From: Bradyrhizobium diazoefficiens | GTDB lineage: Bacteria > Pseudomonadota > Alphaproteobacteria > Rhizobiales > Xanthobacteraceae | Direction of reading: 5' to 3' | Length of the DNA stretch: 64,000 bases | NCBI RefSeq assembly: GCF_018129965.1 | Contig: NZ_JAFCKW010000005.1 | Coordinates: forward strand, 88,088-152,087 | Shown: positions 9,063-17,447 of the stretch, in pieces | How the letters are laid out: every line of letters begins with the position of its first letter | Numbering within the stretch: the first letter of the stretch is position 1 | Notes under the pieces: generated by a model | Told to the model about the DNA's origin: nothing | The model's input: the letters and a program-made list of their open reading frames with translations, nothing else | The model's database searches: none | Made by a program: the position numbers and the translations under genes

Positions 9063-10988
9063 TCAGGCCTCCTGTACCGACAGTGTGCGTTCGATGACGC
9101 CGACTTCGCCTGACTCGTAGCTGACCTTTGCTTTCATCAGCACTGTGTTTTCATGCCCGTAGATGGCGTCGATGATCGGTTTGTAGCGCTCCTCCACGAC
9201 GTTACGGCGGATTTTCCGGGTTCTGGTGATTTCGCCGTCGTCGGCATCGAATTCCTTGTGCAGGCAGACGAATTTCCGCAACTGCAATCCGTGCGGCAGT
9301 GCACTGTTAACGTGCTTCACCGCGGCGGCGATCAGGGCGATGACCTGCGGCTTCTGCGACAGGTCGGCATAGGAGATGTAGGAAATGCCGCGCAGTTCGG
9401 CCCAAAGGCCGACAGCTTCCTTGTCGATGCAAATGATGGCTGACAGCGTATCGCGGCCGCTTCCGAGTACCGCAGCATCCTTGATGTACGGACTGAACTT
9501 GAGCCGGTTCTCAATATAGTTGGGAATATAGCGCTCGCCCTTCGCAGTGTGCACGACGTCCGACAGGCGCCCCAGCACCACGAGGTGCCCGTCAGGTTCG
9601 AGGTAACCGGCGTCTCCGGTGTGTAACCAGCCGTCTTCGAGGCTTTCGCGCGTGGCCTCGTCCTGTTTGAAATATCCGCTGAACACGCTGCCCGAGCGGA
9701 CCAGGATTTCGCCGGCGTCGCTTATCCGGATATCGACGCCCGGCAGGGGTCGTCCGACGGTGTGGAGCCTTACCTCGTTGAGATCCTGGATGGCATTGTA
9801 GGCACTGGTTTCAGTCTGACCATAGAGTTGGCGCAGTTTGATGCCAAGCGCGCGGTAAAAGACGAACGTATCCTCGCCCATCGCTTCACCGCCGGTGAAG
9901 GCGCCACGCAGCCGGGTCAGGCCGAATTGGTCCTTGATCGGTCCATAGACCAGCCACTCGCCTATTGGGCTCAACAACCGCTGCTTGAGTGTCGGCTGAC
10001 GGCCTTCGAGCTTGCGTTTTTCGGCTGAAATGGCCGACGCCATAAAAAACTTGTAGACCAGCTTCTTCAGCCACGAGGAGTCTTCCATGCGCACCTGGAT
10101 GGTGGTCAACAGGTTGTCCCAGCTGCGCGGTGCGGCCAGATAGAAAGTCGGCGCAATCTCGCGCAGGTTTTGCAGCACGGTCTCCTGCCGCTCCGGAATA
10201 TTGATCGTGAAGTGCAGTGCGATTCCGGCGCCCATCGTCACCGCGAAGTCGCCGACCCAGGCCATCGGCAGATAGGCCAGAATGCTCTCGCCGAACTGGA
10301 ACGCTCCGCCTCGATAGGCATTTCGAACGCCGGCCAACAGGTTACGATGCGACAGCACCACCCCCTTGGGCTTGCCGGTGCTCCCGGAGGAATGCACGAA
10401 CACGGCCGGGCCCTCGGGCTGCGCGCGGGCGATCAGCTCGTTTCGGAGATTGGGGTTGCGGATGACTAGCTCCGCGCCCTTTGCCTGAAGCGTGTCCCAT
10501 GAGATCAGGCCCGGATTGGCGTAAGCGGCCAGTCCACGCGGATCGTCGTAGATAATATGCTCGATCGTCGCGCCTTGCTCGCGCAGATCGAGTATTTTGT
10601 CCACTTGTTCCTGGTCTTCGGCCAGCGCGAAACGCGCGCCCGCCTCGTGAACGAAGTGGCGAATTTCATCGAGGGTTGCATCCGGAAACGCCGGCATTGC
10701 GTATCCGGCAAGCGCGCCGGCGGCCAGCATCCCGGCGTAAAGTCGAGGCCGGTTGTCGCCGAGCACCAGCATGACGTCGCCTGCCTTGAAAGCCAGTCCT
10801 TCGAGACCCGCGGCGCAGCAAAGTACGATATCAAACAGCTCCTGCCACGTCGTCTGCTTCCAGATGCCCTTGCTTTTCTCGCGCATCGCGACACGATCGG
10901 GAAAGACTTCGGCATTCCGCGCCAGCACACGGATCAGCGTGGTATCGGTTTCGAAATTCCAGGCCAAGGCCGGTTCAGCGCGCGACAT
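9063..10988 (-). CDS. AMP-forming acyl-CoA ligase (long-chain FadD/FAA type) inside the ABC operon
   Basis: This 641-residue adenylate-forming enzyme has the nucleotide loop SSGSTGKPKG, the A5 motif QLYGQTET and the hinge GDAGYLEPDGHLVVLGR. Length and layout fit long-chain acyl-CoA synthetases with a large N-terminal domain. It activates carboxylates to acyl-CoA with ATP. ATG at 10988 is preferred to GTG at 10994, since GGGGG sits about six bases upstream. Its 5' end overlaps the end of the livG-like gene at 10975. Position between two halves of an importer suggests that uptake is coupled to CoA activation. Confidence 0.92.
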   Translation of the reverse strand: MSRAEPALAWNFETDTTLIRVLARNAEVFPDRVAMREKSKGIWKQTTWQELFDIVLCCAAGLEGLAFKAGDVMLVLGDNRPRLYAGMLAAGALAGYAMPAFPDATLDEIRHFVHEAGARFALAEDQEQVDKILDLREQGATIEHIIYDDPRGLAAYANPGLISWDTLQAKGAELVIRNPNLRNELIARAQPEGPAVFVHSSGSTGKPKGVVLSHRNLLAGVRNAYRGGAFQFGESILAYLPMAWVGDFAVTMGAGIALHFTINIPERQETVLQNLREIAPTFYLAAPRSWDNLLTTIQVRMEDSSWLKKLVYKFFMASAISAEKRKLEGRQPTLKQRLLSPIGEWLVYGPIKDQFGLTRLRGAFTGGEAMGEDTFVFYRALGIKLRQLYGQTETSAYNAIQDLNEVRLHTVGRPLPGVDIRISDAGEILVRSGSVFSGYFKQDEATRESLEDGWLHTGDAGYLEPDGHLVVLGRLSDVVHTAKGERYIPNYIENRLKFSPYIKDAAVLGSGRDTLSAIICIDKEAVGLWAELRGISYISYADLSQKPQVIALIAAAVKHVNSALPHGLQLRKFVCLHKEFDADDGEITRTRKIRRNVVEERYKPIIDAIYGHENTVLMKAKVSYESGEVGVIERTLSVQEA

Positions 10989-11775
10989 GCGCACCCCCGA
11001 TGTATGCCTCGACCACCCTTGGGTCGGCGACGACGTCGGCCGGCACGCCGCTGCCGATCATTTCGCCATAATTCAACGCCAGCATGCGATCGCAAATGCC
11101 CGTGATGACGTCCATGTGGTGCTCAATCAGCAGCACGGTGACGTTGCGCTCATCGCGTGCATCCAGGATGAACCGCGCCATGTATTCCTTTTCTTCCTGG
11201 TTCATCCCCGCCATCGGCTCGTCGAGGATCAGGAAGCTGGGCTCGGCGGCCAAGGCGCGCGCCAATTCGACCCGCTTCTTCAGGCCGATCGGAATCCCGT
11301 CGACCAATTCGTCGCGCACGCCTTCAAGCTGCAGAAAATCGATCACGTCTTCGACCGCGGCGCGGTTCAACGTCTCGTCGCTGCGGGCAAGCCACCAATA
11401 GAGCGCCGTACGTCCTACACTGGGTTTCATGTGAATGTGACGGCCCAGAAGGATGTTATCGAGTACGCTCATACCATTGAAGAGCGCCAGGTTCTGGAAG
11501 GTGCGGGCAACTCCCAACGTCGCGACATAGTGTGGCGCCAGGCCCGTGATGTCCCGGCCGTTCAGCAGAATGCGTCCACGCTGTGGCGGATAAAATCCGG
11601 TGATTGCGTTGGTGAGGGTGGTCTTGCCGCATCCGTTGGGGCCGACAAGGCCGAATATCTCGCCGCGCTCGATGCACATATCGATTCCGTTCAGCGCGAC
11701 AATGCCGCTAAAGCGTCGCTCGACAGACCGGCATTCGAGTACTGGGGCGTCGCCGCCGCGATCCTTGAGGGTCAA
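10975..11775 (-). CDS. ABC transporter ATP-binding protein, LivG type; first gene of the uptake operon
   Basis: This 266-residue ATPase has Walker A GPNGCGKTT, the LivG-specific GVARTFQNLALF region, the signature LKKRVELARALA and Walker B FLILDEPMAG. It is the promoter-proximal gene of the run livG, ligase, livH, livM, livF, livK (11775 down to 4935). A TAAC-N4-GTTA palindrome lies 54 bases upstream at 11829-11840, so the whole uptake operon is probably under the island regulator. Its signature motif, LKKRVEL, departs from LSGGQ, as is usual for LivG proteins. Confidence 0.93.
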   Translation of the reverse strand: MTLKDRGGDAPVLECRSVERRFSGIVALNGIDMCIERGEIFGLVGPNGCGKTTLTNAITGFYPPQRGRILLNGRDITGLAPHYVATLGVARTFQNLALFNGMSVLDNILLGRHIHMKPSVGRTALYWWLARSDETLNRAAVEDVIDFLQLEGVRDELVDGIPIGLKKRVELARALAAEPSFLILDEPMAGMNQEEKEYMARFILDARDERNVTVLLIEHHMDVITGICDRMLALNYGEMIGSGVPADVVADPRVVEAYIGGAHVAR

Positions 11776-11828
11776 CTTGAATCCCGTTTGAAGGTCAATC
11801 TGTTAAGAACACTTTCAGTTTCCAAATC

Positions 11829-11840
11829 TAACGCCTGTTA
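11829..11840. promoter_or_regulatory. Palindromic operator TAACGCCTGTTA upstream of the uptake operon
   Basis: The 12-base sequence matches the recurrent TAAC-N4-GTTA dyad. It lies 54 bases upstream of the first gene of the livG operon and downstream of the thioesterase stop. Weaker outer arms (CCAAAT and ATTTGG) extend the symmetry. It is a probable TetR-type operator. Confidence 0.6.
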
Positions 11841-11899
11841 GGCATTTGGGCAACTGAAGAGTGTGGTGCGTTGCAATTGGCCAAACGACCGTACACGCC

Positions 11900-12322
11900 T
11901 CATTGTGCGAGATATGCGCCCCGCCCACTGGCTAAGAGAACTTGGCTAGTATCGGTCACGCGTACGTCGGCAGTGCTTATCCGGCGCCCCAGTTTGACCA
12001 CCATGCCGCGAGCGAGAACTGTCCCGCGGGTGGCCGGCCGATGATAATCGACCCGAAGATCTGCCGTAGCACTTACAATAACCCCGGCTGCGCGAACGGC
12101 GTAAAGGCCTGTTAAATCGATCAGGGCTGCCAGGATTCCACCGTGAGTTGCTTCGATTGCAGTATTGGCAACAAATTCCTCGCGCCAAGGTAGAGAAATT
12201 TCGATTTGTTCACGAGCGACCATGACGGCTTTCAATCCCAGCCACCGGTGGAACGGCGAAATCATCAACGCCTTTTGAAATTCAGCAATAGTCTCTTCGT
12301 TGCAGGATCCAGTCTCATTCAC
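11900..12322 (-). CDS. PaaI-type hotdog thioesterase
   Basis: This 140-residue single hotdog domain has VANTAIEATHGGILAALIDLTGLYAV, in which HGG(I/A) and the following acidic residue form the PaaI/YbgC-like thioesterase active site, then ATADLRVDYHRPATRGTVLARG. Such enzymes hydrolyse acyl-CoA thioesters and often relieve CoA sequestration by dead-end intermediates. GTG at 12322 has AGGAG seven bases upstream. It sits between the uptake operon and an alpha/beta hydrolase on the same strand. The true substrate is unknown. Confidence 0.85.
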   Translation of the reverse strand: MNETGSCNEETIAEFQKALMISPFHRWLGLKAVMVAREQIEISLPWREEFVANTAIEATHGGILAALIDLTGLYAVRAAGVIVSATADLRVDYHRPATRGTVLARGMVVKLGRRISTADVRVTDTSQVLLASGRGAYLAQ

Positions 12323-12439
12323 TCGTTCGCTCCTATGTATATTCTTTCAGCAATCAGGCACTGATCTGTCACTAGCTGCGGTCATTGGTTCATTCCTTCG
12401 ACAAAGCTCTCACAAAATGGGTCGACTTCGATTGCGGGG

Positions 12440-13312
12440 CTAATCGTCGCGTGTATCGCCATTACGTTGTGATATCTGCGGTTCTCGAAAGAAACTGACG
12501 ACGGCTTCAGTAAATGCATCATTTCGATCGCCAACGACCATATGACCCGCGCCGGCAATATCGGTGTACGTAGAGTGGGGAGCAAGTCGAAGAAACTCTT
12601 GCGCAGCATCCACGCTTACCAAATTGCTTGATCCTCCACGTATCAGGTGAATCGGTAGCTTAAGTGTTTTGGCAGCGTCGGCCAGCCGGTTTTCGGACTG
12701 GCCCACTTTGCCATTTGTCACAGAAGTTATGAAGCGTGGATCCCAATGCCAGCGAAGACGTCCGTCATCGCATCGTCTCAAATAGCGGTCGAGGCTCTCC
12801 GAGCCTTTCCGTTGCCGTCGATTTGGCAAATAGTTGGCGATCGCATCTGCGGCTTCATCGGTCGAGGCGAAACCGTCCGCCAAATGTGCCCTCATGAAAT
12901 CCAGGACGTGCGCAACGCCGACCGGCTCCATATTTGGTGTAATATCTACAAGCGTAAGCGAAGTGAAGGATCCTGAGCGAAGTTCACCTTCGGCTATCAA
13001 GCCCGCCAGGCCGCCGAGGGAAGCGCCGACGAGAGCTGGTTTCTCGTCCAGTTGATCAGACATCGCAAGGAGATCCATCGCAAAGTCGTCGAGTTGGTAA
13101 GAGCCCGATGGCGACCATGCACTTTCCCCGTGGCCACGCAAATCCATCGCAATTGCACTATATCCGGCCTGCATCAAGGCCCGTGCAGTTCGAGTCCACG
13201 CCAAGCGGGTCTGGCCCCCTCCGTGCGCCAGCAAAATCGGCGAACCCTCACCAAACACGTCGGCTACAATCGCGTGTCCCTGAGCCCCGCAAAAAATCTT
13301 CTGTTTTTTCAC
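12440..13312 (-). CDS. Alpha/beta hydrolase
   Basis: This 290-residue protein has the fold landmarks LLAHGGGQTRLAW (HGGG oxyanion region), AMDLRGHGES, the nucleophile elbow GASLGG and the C-terminal GAGHMVVGDRND with the catalytic histidine. GTG at 13312 is preferred because GAGG lies seven bases upstream; the open frame begins at a TTG at 13324. The GASLG elbow is typical of ring-cleavage-product hydrolases and of carboxylesterases. A role in hydrolysing a lactone, a 1,3-diketone or a CoA thioester is possible and cannot be told from sequence. Confidence 0.85.
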   Translation of the reverse strand: MKKQKIFCGAQGHAIVADVFGEGSPILLAHGGGQTRLAWTRTARALMQAGYSAIAMDLRGHGESAWSPSGSYQLDDFAMDLLAMSDQLDEKPALVGASLGGLAGLIAEGELRSGSFTSLTLVDITPNMEPVGVAHVLDFMRAHLADGFASTDEAADAIANYLPNRRQRKGSESLDRYLRRCDDGRLRWHWDPRFITSVTNGKVGQSENRLADAAKTLKLPIHLIRGGSSNLVSVDAAQEFLRLAPHSTYTDIAGAGHMVVGDRNDAFTEAVVSFFREPQISQRNGDTRDD

Positions 13313-13409
13313 TTGCGTCCTCAACTATCGTCACACCGCGCTCAAGTTGTTCCTTGTTGAAACGGCACCTCGAAATAACGCCCAACACCTGGCAATCGCC
13401 AAGTCCTCT

Positions 13410-14915
13410 CTAAGAGTTGTCGAATTTGACTGCGGCGCGATCGATTTCGCCCTTGTCGGTCTTCGGCAGTTGATCGACGAACACAATGTGCTTTGGCTTC
13501 TTGTAGCGTGCGATCTTTCCGGCGACGAAGTCGATGAGCTCGTCGGCGGTGACATTCGCGCCAGTTCGGCGCACGCAGATCGCTTTGATGGCTTCGCTCC
13601 ACTGGGGATCAGGCACGCCGATGACCACGACGTCGGCGATATCTGGATGTTGGAGAATCGCGTTTTCAACCTCCGCCGGGTAGACGTTCTCCCCACCCGT
13701 CTTGATCAGCTCTTTCTCGGGAGCACGGCCGGCATACCAGAGATAGCCATCGGCATCGAAATAGCCGATGTCGCCGGTGTGATGCCAGCCATTACGGAAG
13801 GTGTGGGCGGTATCGGCGTCGTTATTCCAGTAGCCTTTAAAAACGGTGGGACCACGCACCACGATCTCGCCGGTTTGTCCGGTGGGCCTTGGCTTGTCGG
13901 CGCTGTCGACGACCGTAATGGTGCGCCAGAACAGGGGGCGCCCAGCTGATCCTGGCCGGTTGCGGTAGGGCGACAGCGTTGCGAGGCCCGATGTCTCGGA
14001 CTGTCCGAAGGCTGCCCAGAATACCGCGTGGGGGCAGGCTTTCTCGAAGCGTTCAATCGTCGCCGGGGTATCCAGTCCGGTCACAGCGCGCAACGTCTTC
14101 AATTCGTCGCCCTTGGCCTGATCCATCAGGCCCGCCAGCATCGGCGCGAACTCCGACATGACGGTCACCCTCTCGGCGGCAATGTCGCAAACCGCCTGTT
14201 GCGGGTCGAATTTCGAAGCGATGACGCTGGCGCCGCCAGCCTGCTGTACCGTCAGCATCAGGCCAAGGCCGGCGACGTGGAACAGCGGCAGCACACCAAG
14301 ATTGACGTCGCGCTCGGTCAGGCTCCAGGCCTGCACCAGCGAGCTGTGCGCCGTTAGAAGGTTGGCTTGCGACAACAGCGCGCCGCGCGGCCGCCCGCCG
14401 ACGGCGGCGGTGTGAATGATTACGAAGCCATCATCGGCGCTGAAGTTCACGTCAGACATCGACGCGTCCGAAGCCGCAAGATTTGCGAGCGGCGCAAACG
14501 GCGCAGTGTGCTTGCCGATGCCAAAATAGCTCCGGACCGAAGGTAGCGACGGTTTTAGAGCCGCGATAATCTCCTGGTATTCTGCCCCCGCCACAACCAG
14601 CACCGGCGCACCGTCGGCGAGGACGTAGCCGATTTCTTCGGCGTTGAGCCGGAAATTAACCGGCAGCAGGATCGCGCCGAGCCGTGCGACCGCTCCGATC
14701 ACATCGATCATTTCGAGCGAGTTTTGCGAAAGGATGGCGACGCGGTCACCGGATTTTACGCCCTCGCGTGCTAGGCCCGCCGCCAGCCGCTCGACCCTTT
14801 TCAGATATTCACGATGGGTGATGCGCTGGCCTTCAAAAACGAACGCGGTGCGGCCGGGAAAAAATTCCGCATTGCGGCGGTACACGTCGAGGAAAGTAAA
14901 TTCTTTCAGGGGCAT
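13410..14915 (-). CDS. AMP-forming acyl-CoA ligase with atypical nucleotide loop
   Basis: This 501-residue adenylate-forming enzyme has FGQSETSG (A5), GWHHTGDIGYFDADGYLWYAGR (A7/A8 hinge) and the A10 lysine in PKTDKGEIDR. Its A3 loop reads HTAAVGGRPRGALLSQ instead of the usual (S/T)SGTTGxPKG, so the lysine of the P-loop is an arginine. The rest is intact, so it is probably active or specialised. ATG at 14915 has GAGG five bases upstream. It starts a tight run with two crotonases, an SDR and carboxylase genes, and may activate the pathway acid or a ring-opened intermediate. Confidence 0.9.
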   Translation of the reverse strand: MPLKEFTFLDVYRRNAEFFPGRTAFVFEGQRITHREYLKRVERLAAGLAREGVKSGDRVAILSQNSLEMIDVIGAVARLGAILLPVNFRLNAEEIGYVLADGAPVLVVAGAEYQEIIAALKPSLPSVRSYFGIGKHTAPFAPLANLAASDASMSDVNFSADDGFVIIHTAAVGGRPRGALLSQANLLTAHSSLVQAWSLTERDVNLGVLPLFHVAGLGLMLTVQQAGGASVIASKFDPQQAVCDIAAERVTVMSEFAPMLAGLMDQAKGDELKTLRAVTGLDTPATIERFEKACPHAVFWAAFGQSETSGLATLSPYRNRPGSAGRPLFWRTITVVDSADKPRPTGQTGEIVVRGPTVFKGYWNNDADTAHTFRNGWHHTGDIGYFDADGYLWYAGRAPEKELIKTGGENVYPAEVENAILQHPDIADVVVIGVPDPQWSEAIKAICVRRTGANVTADELIDFVAGKIARYKKPKHIVFVDQLPKTDKGEIDRAAVKFDNS

Positions 14916-15003
14916 CGAGTCCTCGATGTTATGCACGATCTATCTACCGCAAAGTGCTCCACTCGAAGAAGGTCTTCGAAGCCGTCGCTCGCAGCGCGCT
15001 TTG

Positions 15004-15768
15004 TCAACTCTCGAATTTTGGCTCACGTTTTTCGAGAAAGGCAGCGATACCTTCCTGTGCGTCTCGATGCATGAATAGGAGCGGAAAACCATCGATGGCG
15101 TGCCGTATCTCATCGCCACCGAGGCCGCGGTTGTAAAACGATTTGGCCATCTGCACCGCAAGCTTTGGTTTTGATGCAATTCGTTCGGCAAATGCCAGGG
15201 CGTCCGTGAGCAGATCGCCGTGAGGAACCACACGTAGTACGAGGCCTAGTCTGAATGCCTCATCCGCGCTGATTGGATCGCCGAGGATACTCATTTCTTT
15301 GGCCTTGGCGCGGCCGACCATATCGTGCAGGCGTACAATCGCAAAACCGGGCAGTAGTCCGAGCTTGATCTCCGGTACCGCGAAGCGTGCGCGATCCGAT
15401 GCGATGATAAAGTCTGAAGCGATCGCGAGTTCAAAGCCACCGCCGAACGCAATACCATTGACGGCAGAGATTACGGGTTTGCGGCAATTTTCCGGTGCCG
15501 CTAATACCGCCAAAGCCTCGATCATAAACTTGCGTACTTTGTCCGGATCAAAGTTGAAGCCGCTAATATCGGCGCCCGCGCAAAATGCCTTGTCCCCGTT
15601 GCCGGTGATGATGGCGACGCGGACGTTGTCGTCTGCATCCACTTTCTTCAGGCCATCCAGAATACCCTCACGGATGCCTGTGCTGAGTGCGTTAAGCTTG
15701 CCCGGCTCGTCCAGCGTAAGGATGGCGATCTTCCCTTTGGTTTCATAGTTGACGCTGCCTAGTCTCAT
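15004..15768 (-). CDS. Enoyl-CoA hydratase (crotonase family, both catalytic glutamates present)
   Basis: This 254-residue crotonase has CAGADISGF (oxyanion loop 1), GGGFELAIASDF carrying the first catalytic glutamate and FAVPEIKLGLLPG carrying the second, and ends with the family C-terminus FLEKREPKFES. It should add water to a 2-enoyl-CoA. In the proposed alicyclic route it would play the BadK-like step, giving a 2-hydroxy-cycloalkane-carboxyl-CoA for the adjacent BadH-like dehydrogenase. The ATG has AGGGAG six bases upstream. It is 32 bases downstream of the BadI/MenB-like gene. Confidence 0.9.
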   Translation of the reverse strand: MRLGSVNYETKGKIAILTLDEPGKLNALSTGIREGILDGLKKVDADDNVRVAIITGNGDKAFCAGADISGFNFDPDKVRKFMIEALAVLAAPENCRKPVISAVNGIAFGGGFELAIASDFIIASDRARFAVPEIKLGLLPGFAIVRLHDMVGRAKAKEMSILGDPISADEAFRLGLVLRVVPHGDLLTDALAFAERIASKPKLAVQMAKSFYNRGLGGDEIRHAIDGFPLLFMHRDAQEGIAAFLEKREPKFES

Positions 15769-15800
15769 CGCAGTCTCCCTTACGTTATGGCGCCCTGTCT

Positions 15801-16583
15801 TTAGCGAAACGCGCTGAAATCCGGCTTGCGCTTCTCGAGGAATGCATTGGCGCCTTCCTGCTGTTCTTGTGTCGTGAAATAGGCGGGTGCGACCTCGCGG
15901 ACGAGGTCATCCATGTCGCGCTCCATGATCGGCGCCATGTGATAGTAGAATGAGCGCTTGAGAATCTTCAGGCAAGTGGGGCTCAAAGCCAGGAGTTCGT
16001 CGCAATACTTCCGCACCTCGACGTCAAGTTCGGCCATCGGAACGACGGAATTGGCCAGTCCCCAGTCGAGTGCCTGTTTGGCGGTGTAGCGTCGCGCCAG
16101 CATCCAGAGCTCTCGCGCGCGCTTGTGGCCAAGCACATTGGCGCTGTGCGAGACGATGTAGCCTCCGGCCGGGGAGCCGACACGTGGACCGTTCTGGCCA
16201 AAGATCGCATGCTCCGCGGCGATGGTGAAATCGCAGAAATAGGCGATGTGGTGTCCGCCGCCAATCGCGTAACCGTTGACACGCGCGATCACCGGTTTTG
16301 GGCATTCGACGATGTGGCGGTTAAAGTTGAATTTCAGTCCTTCGAGCCCGCTCTTGCCGCCGGCATCCTTCTCCCAGTTGACGTCGCCGCCGACGCAGAA
16401 CGCGCGCTCGCCGGAGCCGGTGAGGACGATGACGCCAACTTTCTTGTCTGCGGTTGCCTCGAGGATCAGCCGCTCCATCTCTACGATGTTATCGCCGGTA
16501 AAGGCGTTGAGGGTCTTTGGCCGATTGATGGTGACGGTCGCGACGTAGTCCTTGACGTCGTACATGATCTCTTTTTCGGACAC
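15801..16583 (-). CDS. BadI/MenB-like crotonase: probable 2-ketocycloalkanecarboxyl-CoA hydrolase (ring opening)
   Basis: This 260-residue protein belongs to the MenB/BadI branch of crotonases: FCVGGDVNW, YAIGGGHHIAYFCDFTIA, IFGQNGPRVGSPAGGY and the C-terminus GANAFLEKRKPDFSAF. BadI of Rhodopseudomonas palustris hydrolytically opens 2-ketocyclohexanecarboxyl-CoA to pimelyl-CoA; MenB does a reverse-type Dieckmann condensation in menaquinone synthesis. No men genes are near, whereas the gene upstream is BadH-like, so ring opening is favoured by inference. GTG at 16583 has GGAG seven bases upstream; the open frame to 16865 is not coding at its 5' end. The Asp found after GS(V/F) in BadI/MenB is Pro-Ala here (GSPAGG), which may reflect a different substrate. 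Confidence 0.85.
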   Translation of the reverse strand: MSEKEIMYDVKDYVATVTINRPKTLNAFTGDNIVEMERLILEATADKKVGVIVLTGSGERAFCVGGDVNWEKDAGGKSGLEGLKFNFNRHIVECPKPVIARVNGYAIGGGHHIAYFCDFTIAAEHAIFGQNGPRVGSPAGGYIVSHSANVLGHKRARELWMLARRYTAKQALDWGLANSVVPMAELDVEVRKYCDELLALSPTCLKILKRSFYYHMAPIMERDMDDLVREVAPAYFTTQEQQEGANAFLEKRKPDFSAFR

Positions 16584-16624
16584 GATGGAACTCCATTTTG
16601 TTTTGGCGAAATTAACGGCCGACC

Positions 16625-17419
16625 TCAGCCGATCATGGTGTATCCGCCTGACACCGACAGGACCTGGCCGGTGACATGACCTGCGGCGGCGGACGAGAGA
16701 AACACTGCGGCATTGGCAATATCGTTTGGGCGACCCAGCTTGCGCAGCGGCAGCGCCTTGGCAACTTTCTCGAATTGCTCCGCCGTGAACATTGAGTCTG
16801 GTTTTGTCCACATGCTGTTGGCGCCAACTTCTTCCGTATCCACGGGAACAGTGACGCCAGGACAAACGACGTTGCAGCGGATGCCATAGCGGCCGTTCTC
16901 TTTGGCAATGGTCTTCATGAAAGAATTAACGGCGGCCTTGACGCCACCATAGACCGCCTCGCGCGGCTCGCCCGAGCGGCTTGCGTCGGAACTGATCGAC
17001 ACGATAGCGCCGGCCCCCTTCGGAATCATGATATCGAGCGCACATTTGGTGCAGTTAAGCACGCCGACGTAGTTGATCTTGATGATCTTGTCCCAGAACT
17101 CGGGCGTTGTTTGTGTAAAGAACATCAGTTGATCCCAGCCGACGTTATTGACGAGCACGTCGACGGTGCCATGCTGGGCGGTAGCCGCCTCGAACATGGC
17201 TTTGACCTGATCGAAGTCGGTCACGTCGGTCTTGACGACCTGGACGCTGGCAGCGCCGTTCTTGCGCGCAAGTTCGGCAACCTTCTCGGCTTGCGCTTGG
17301 TCGAGATCGCCAATCGTGATGTTGGCGCCCTCAACCGCAAACCCGAGTACGATGGCCCGGCCGATATTGGAGCCGCCGCCAGTGACGACGACCGATTTGC
17401 CCTTCAGATTGAAATCCAT
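16625..17419 (-). CDS. BadH-like short-chain dehydrogenase (2-hydroxycycloalkanecarboxyl-CoA dehydrogenase candidate)
   Basis: This 264-residue SDR has TGGGSNIG (NAD binding), LVNNVGWDQ, the catalytic serine in VSISSDASR and YGGVK as YxxxK, and ends in LSVSGGYTMIG. The motifs NNxGWD, SSDASRxG, EAVYxxxK and LSVSGGxTM are those I recall for BadH, the 2-hydroxycyclohexanecarboxyl-CoA dehydrogenase of Rhodopseudomonas palustris. It oxidises the ring alcohol to the ketone that the neighbouring BadI-like hydrolase could open. ATG at 17419 has GGAG eight bases upstream. The assignment rests on recalled motifs and context, not on an alignment. Confidence 0.87.
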   Translation of the reverse strand: MDFNLKGKSVVVTGGGSNIGRAIVLGFAVEGANITIGDLDQAQAEKVAELARKNGAASVQVVKTDVTDFDQVKAMFEAATAQHGTVDVLVNNVGWDQLMFFTQTTPEFWDKIIKINYVGVLNCTKCALDIMIPKGAGAIVSISSDASRSGEPREAVYGGVKAAVNSFMKTIAKENGRYGIRCNVVCPGVTVPVDTEEVGANSMWTKPDSMFTAEQFEKVAKALPLRKLGRPNDIANAAVFLSSAAAGHVTGQVLSVSGGYTMIG

Positions 17420-17447
17420 ATTCGCCACTCCCTGTTCTGTCATTGAA

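Noticed and set aside
15801..16583. Naming the crotonase menB.
   Set aside because: No other menaquinone gene is near and the upstream neighbour is BadH-like; a BadI-type role fits the context better.
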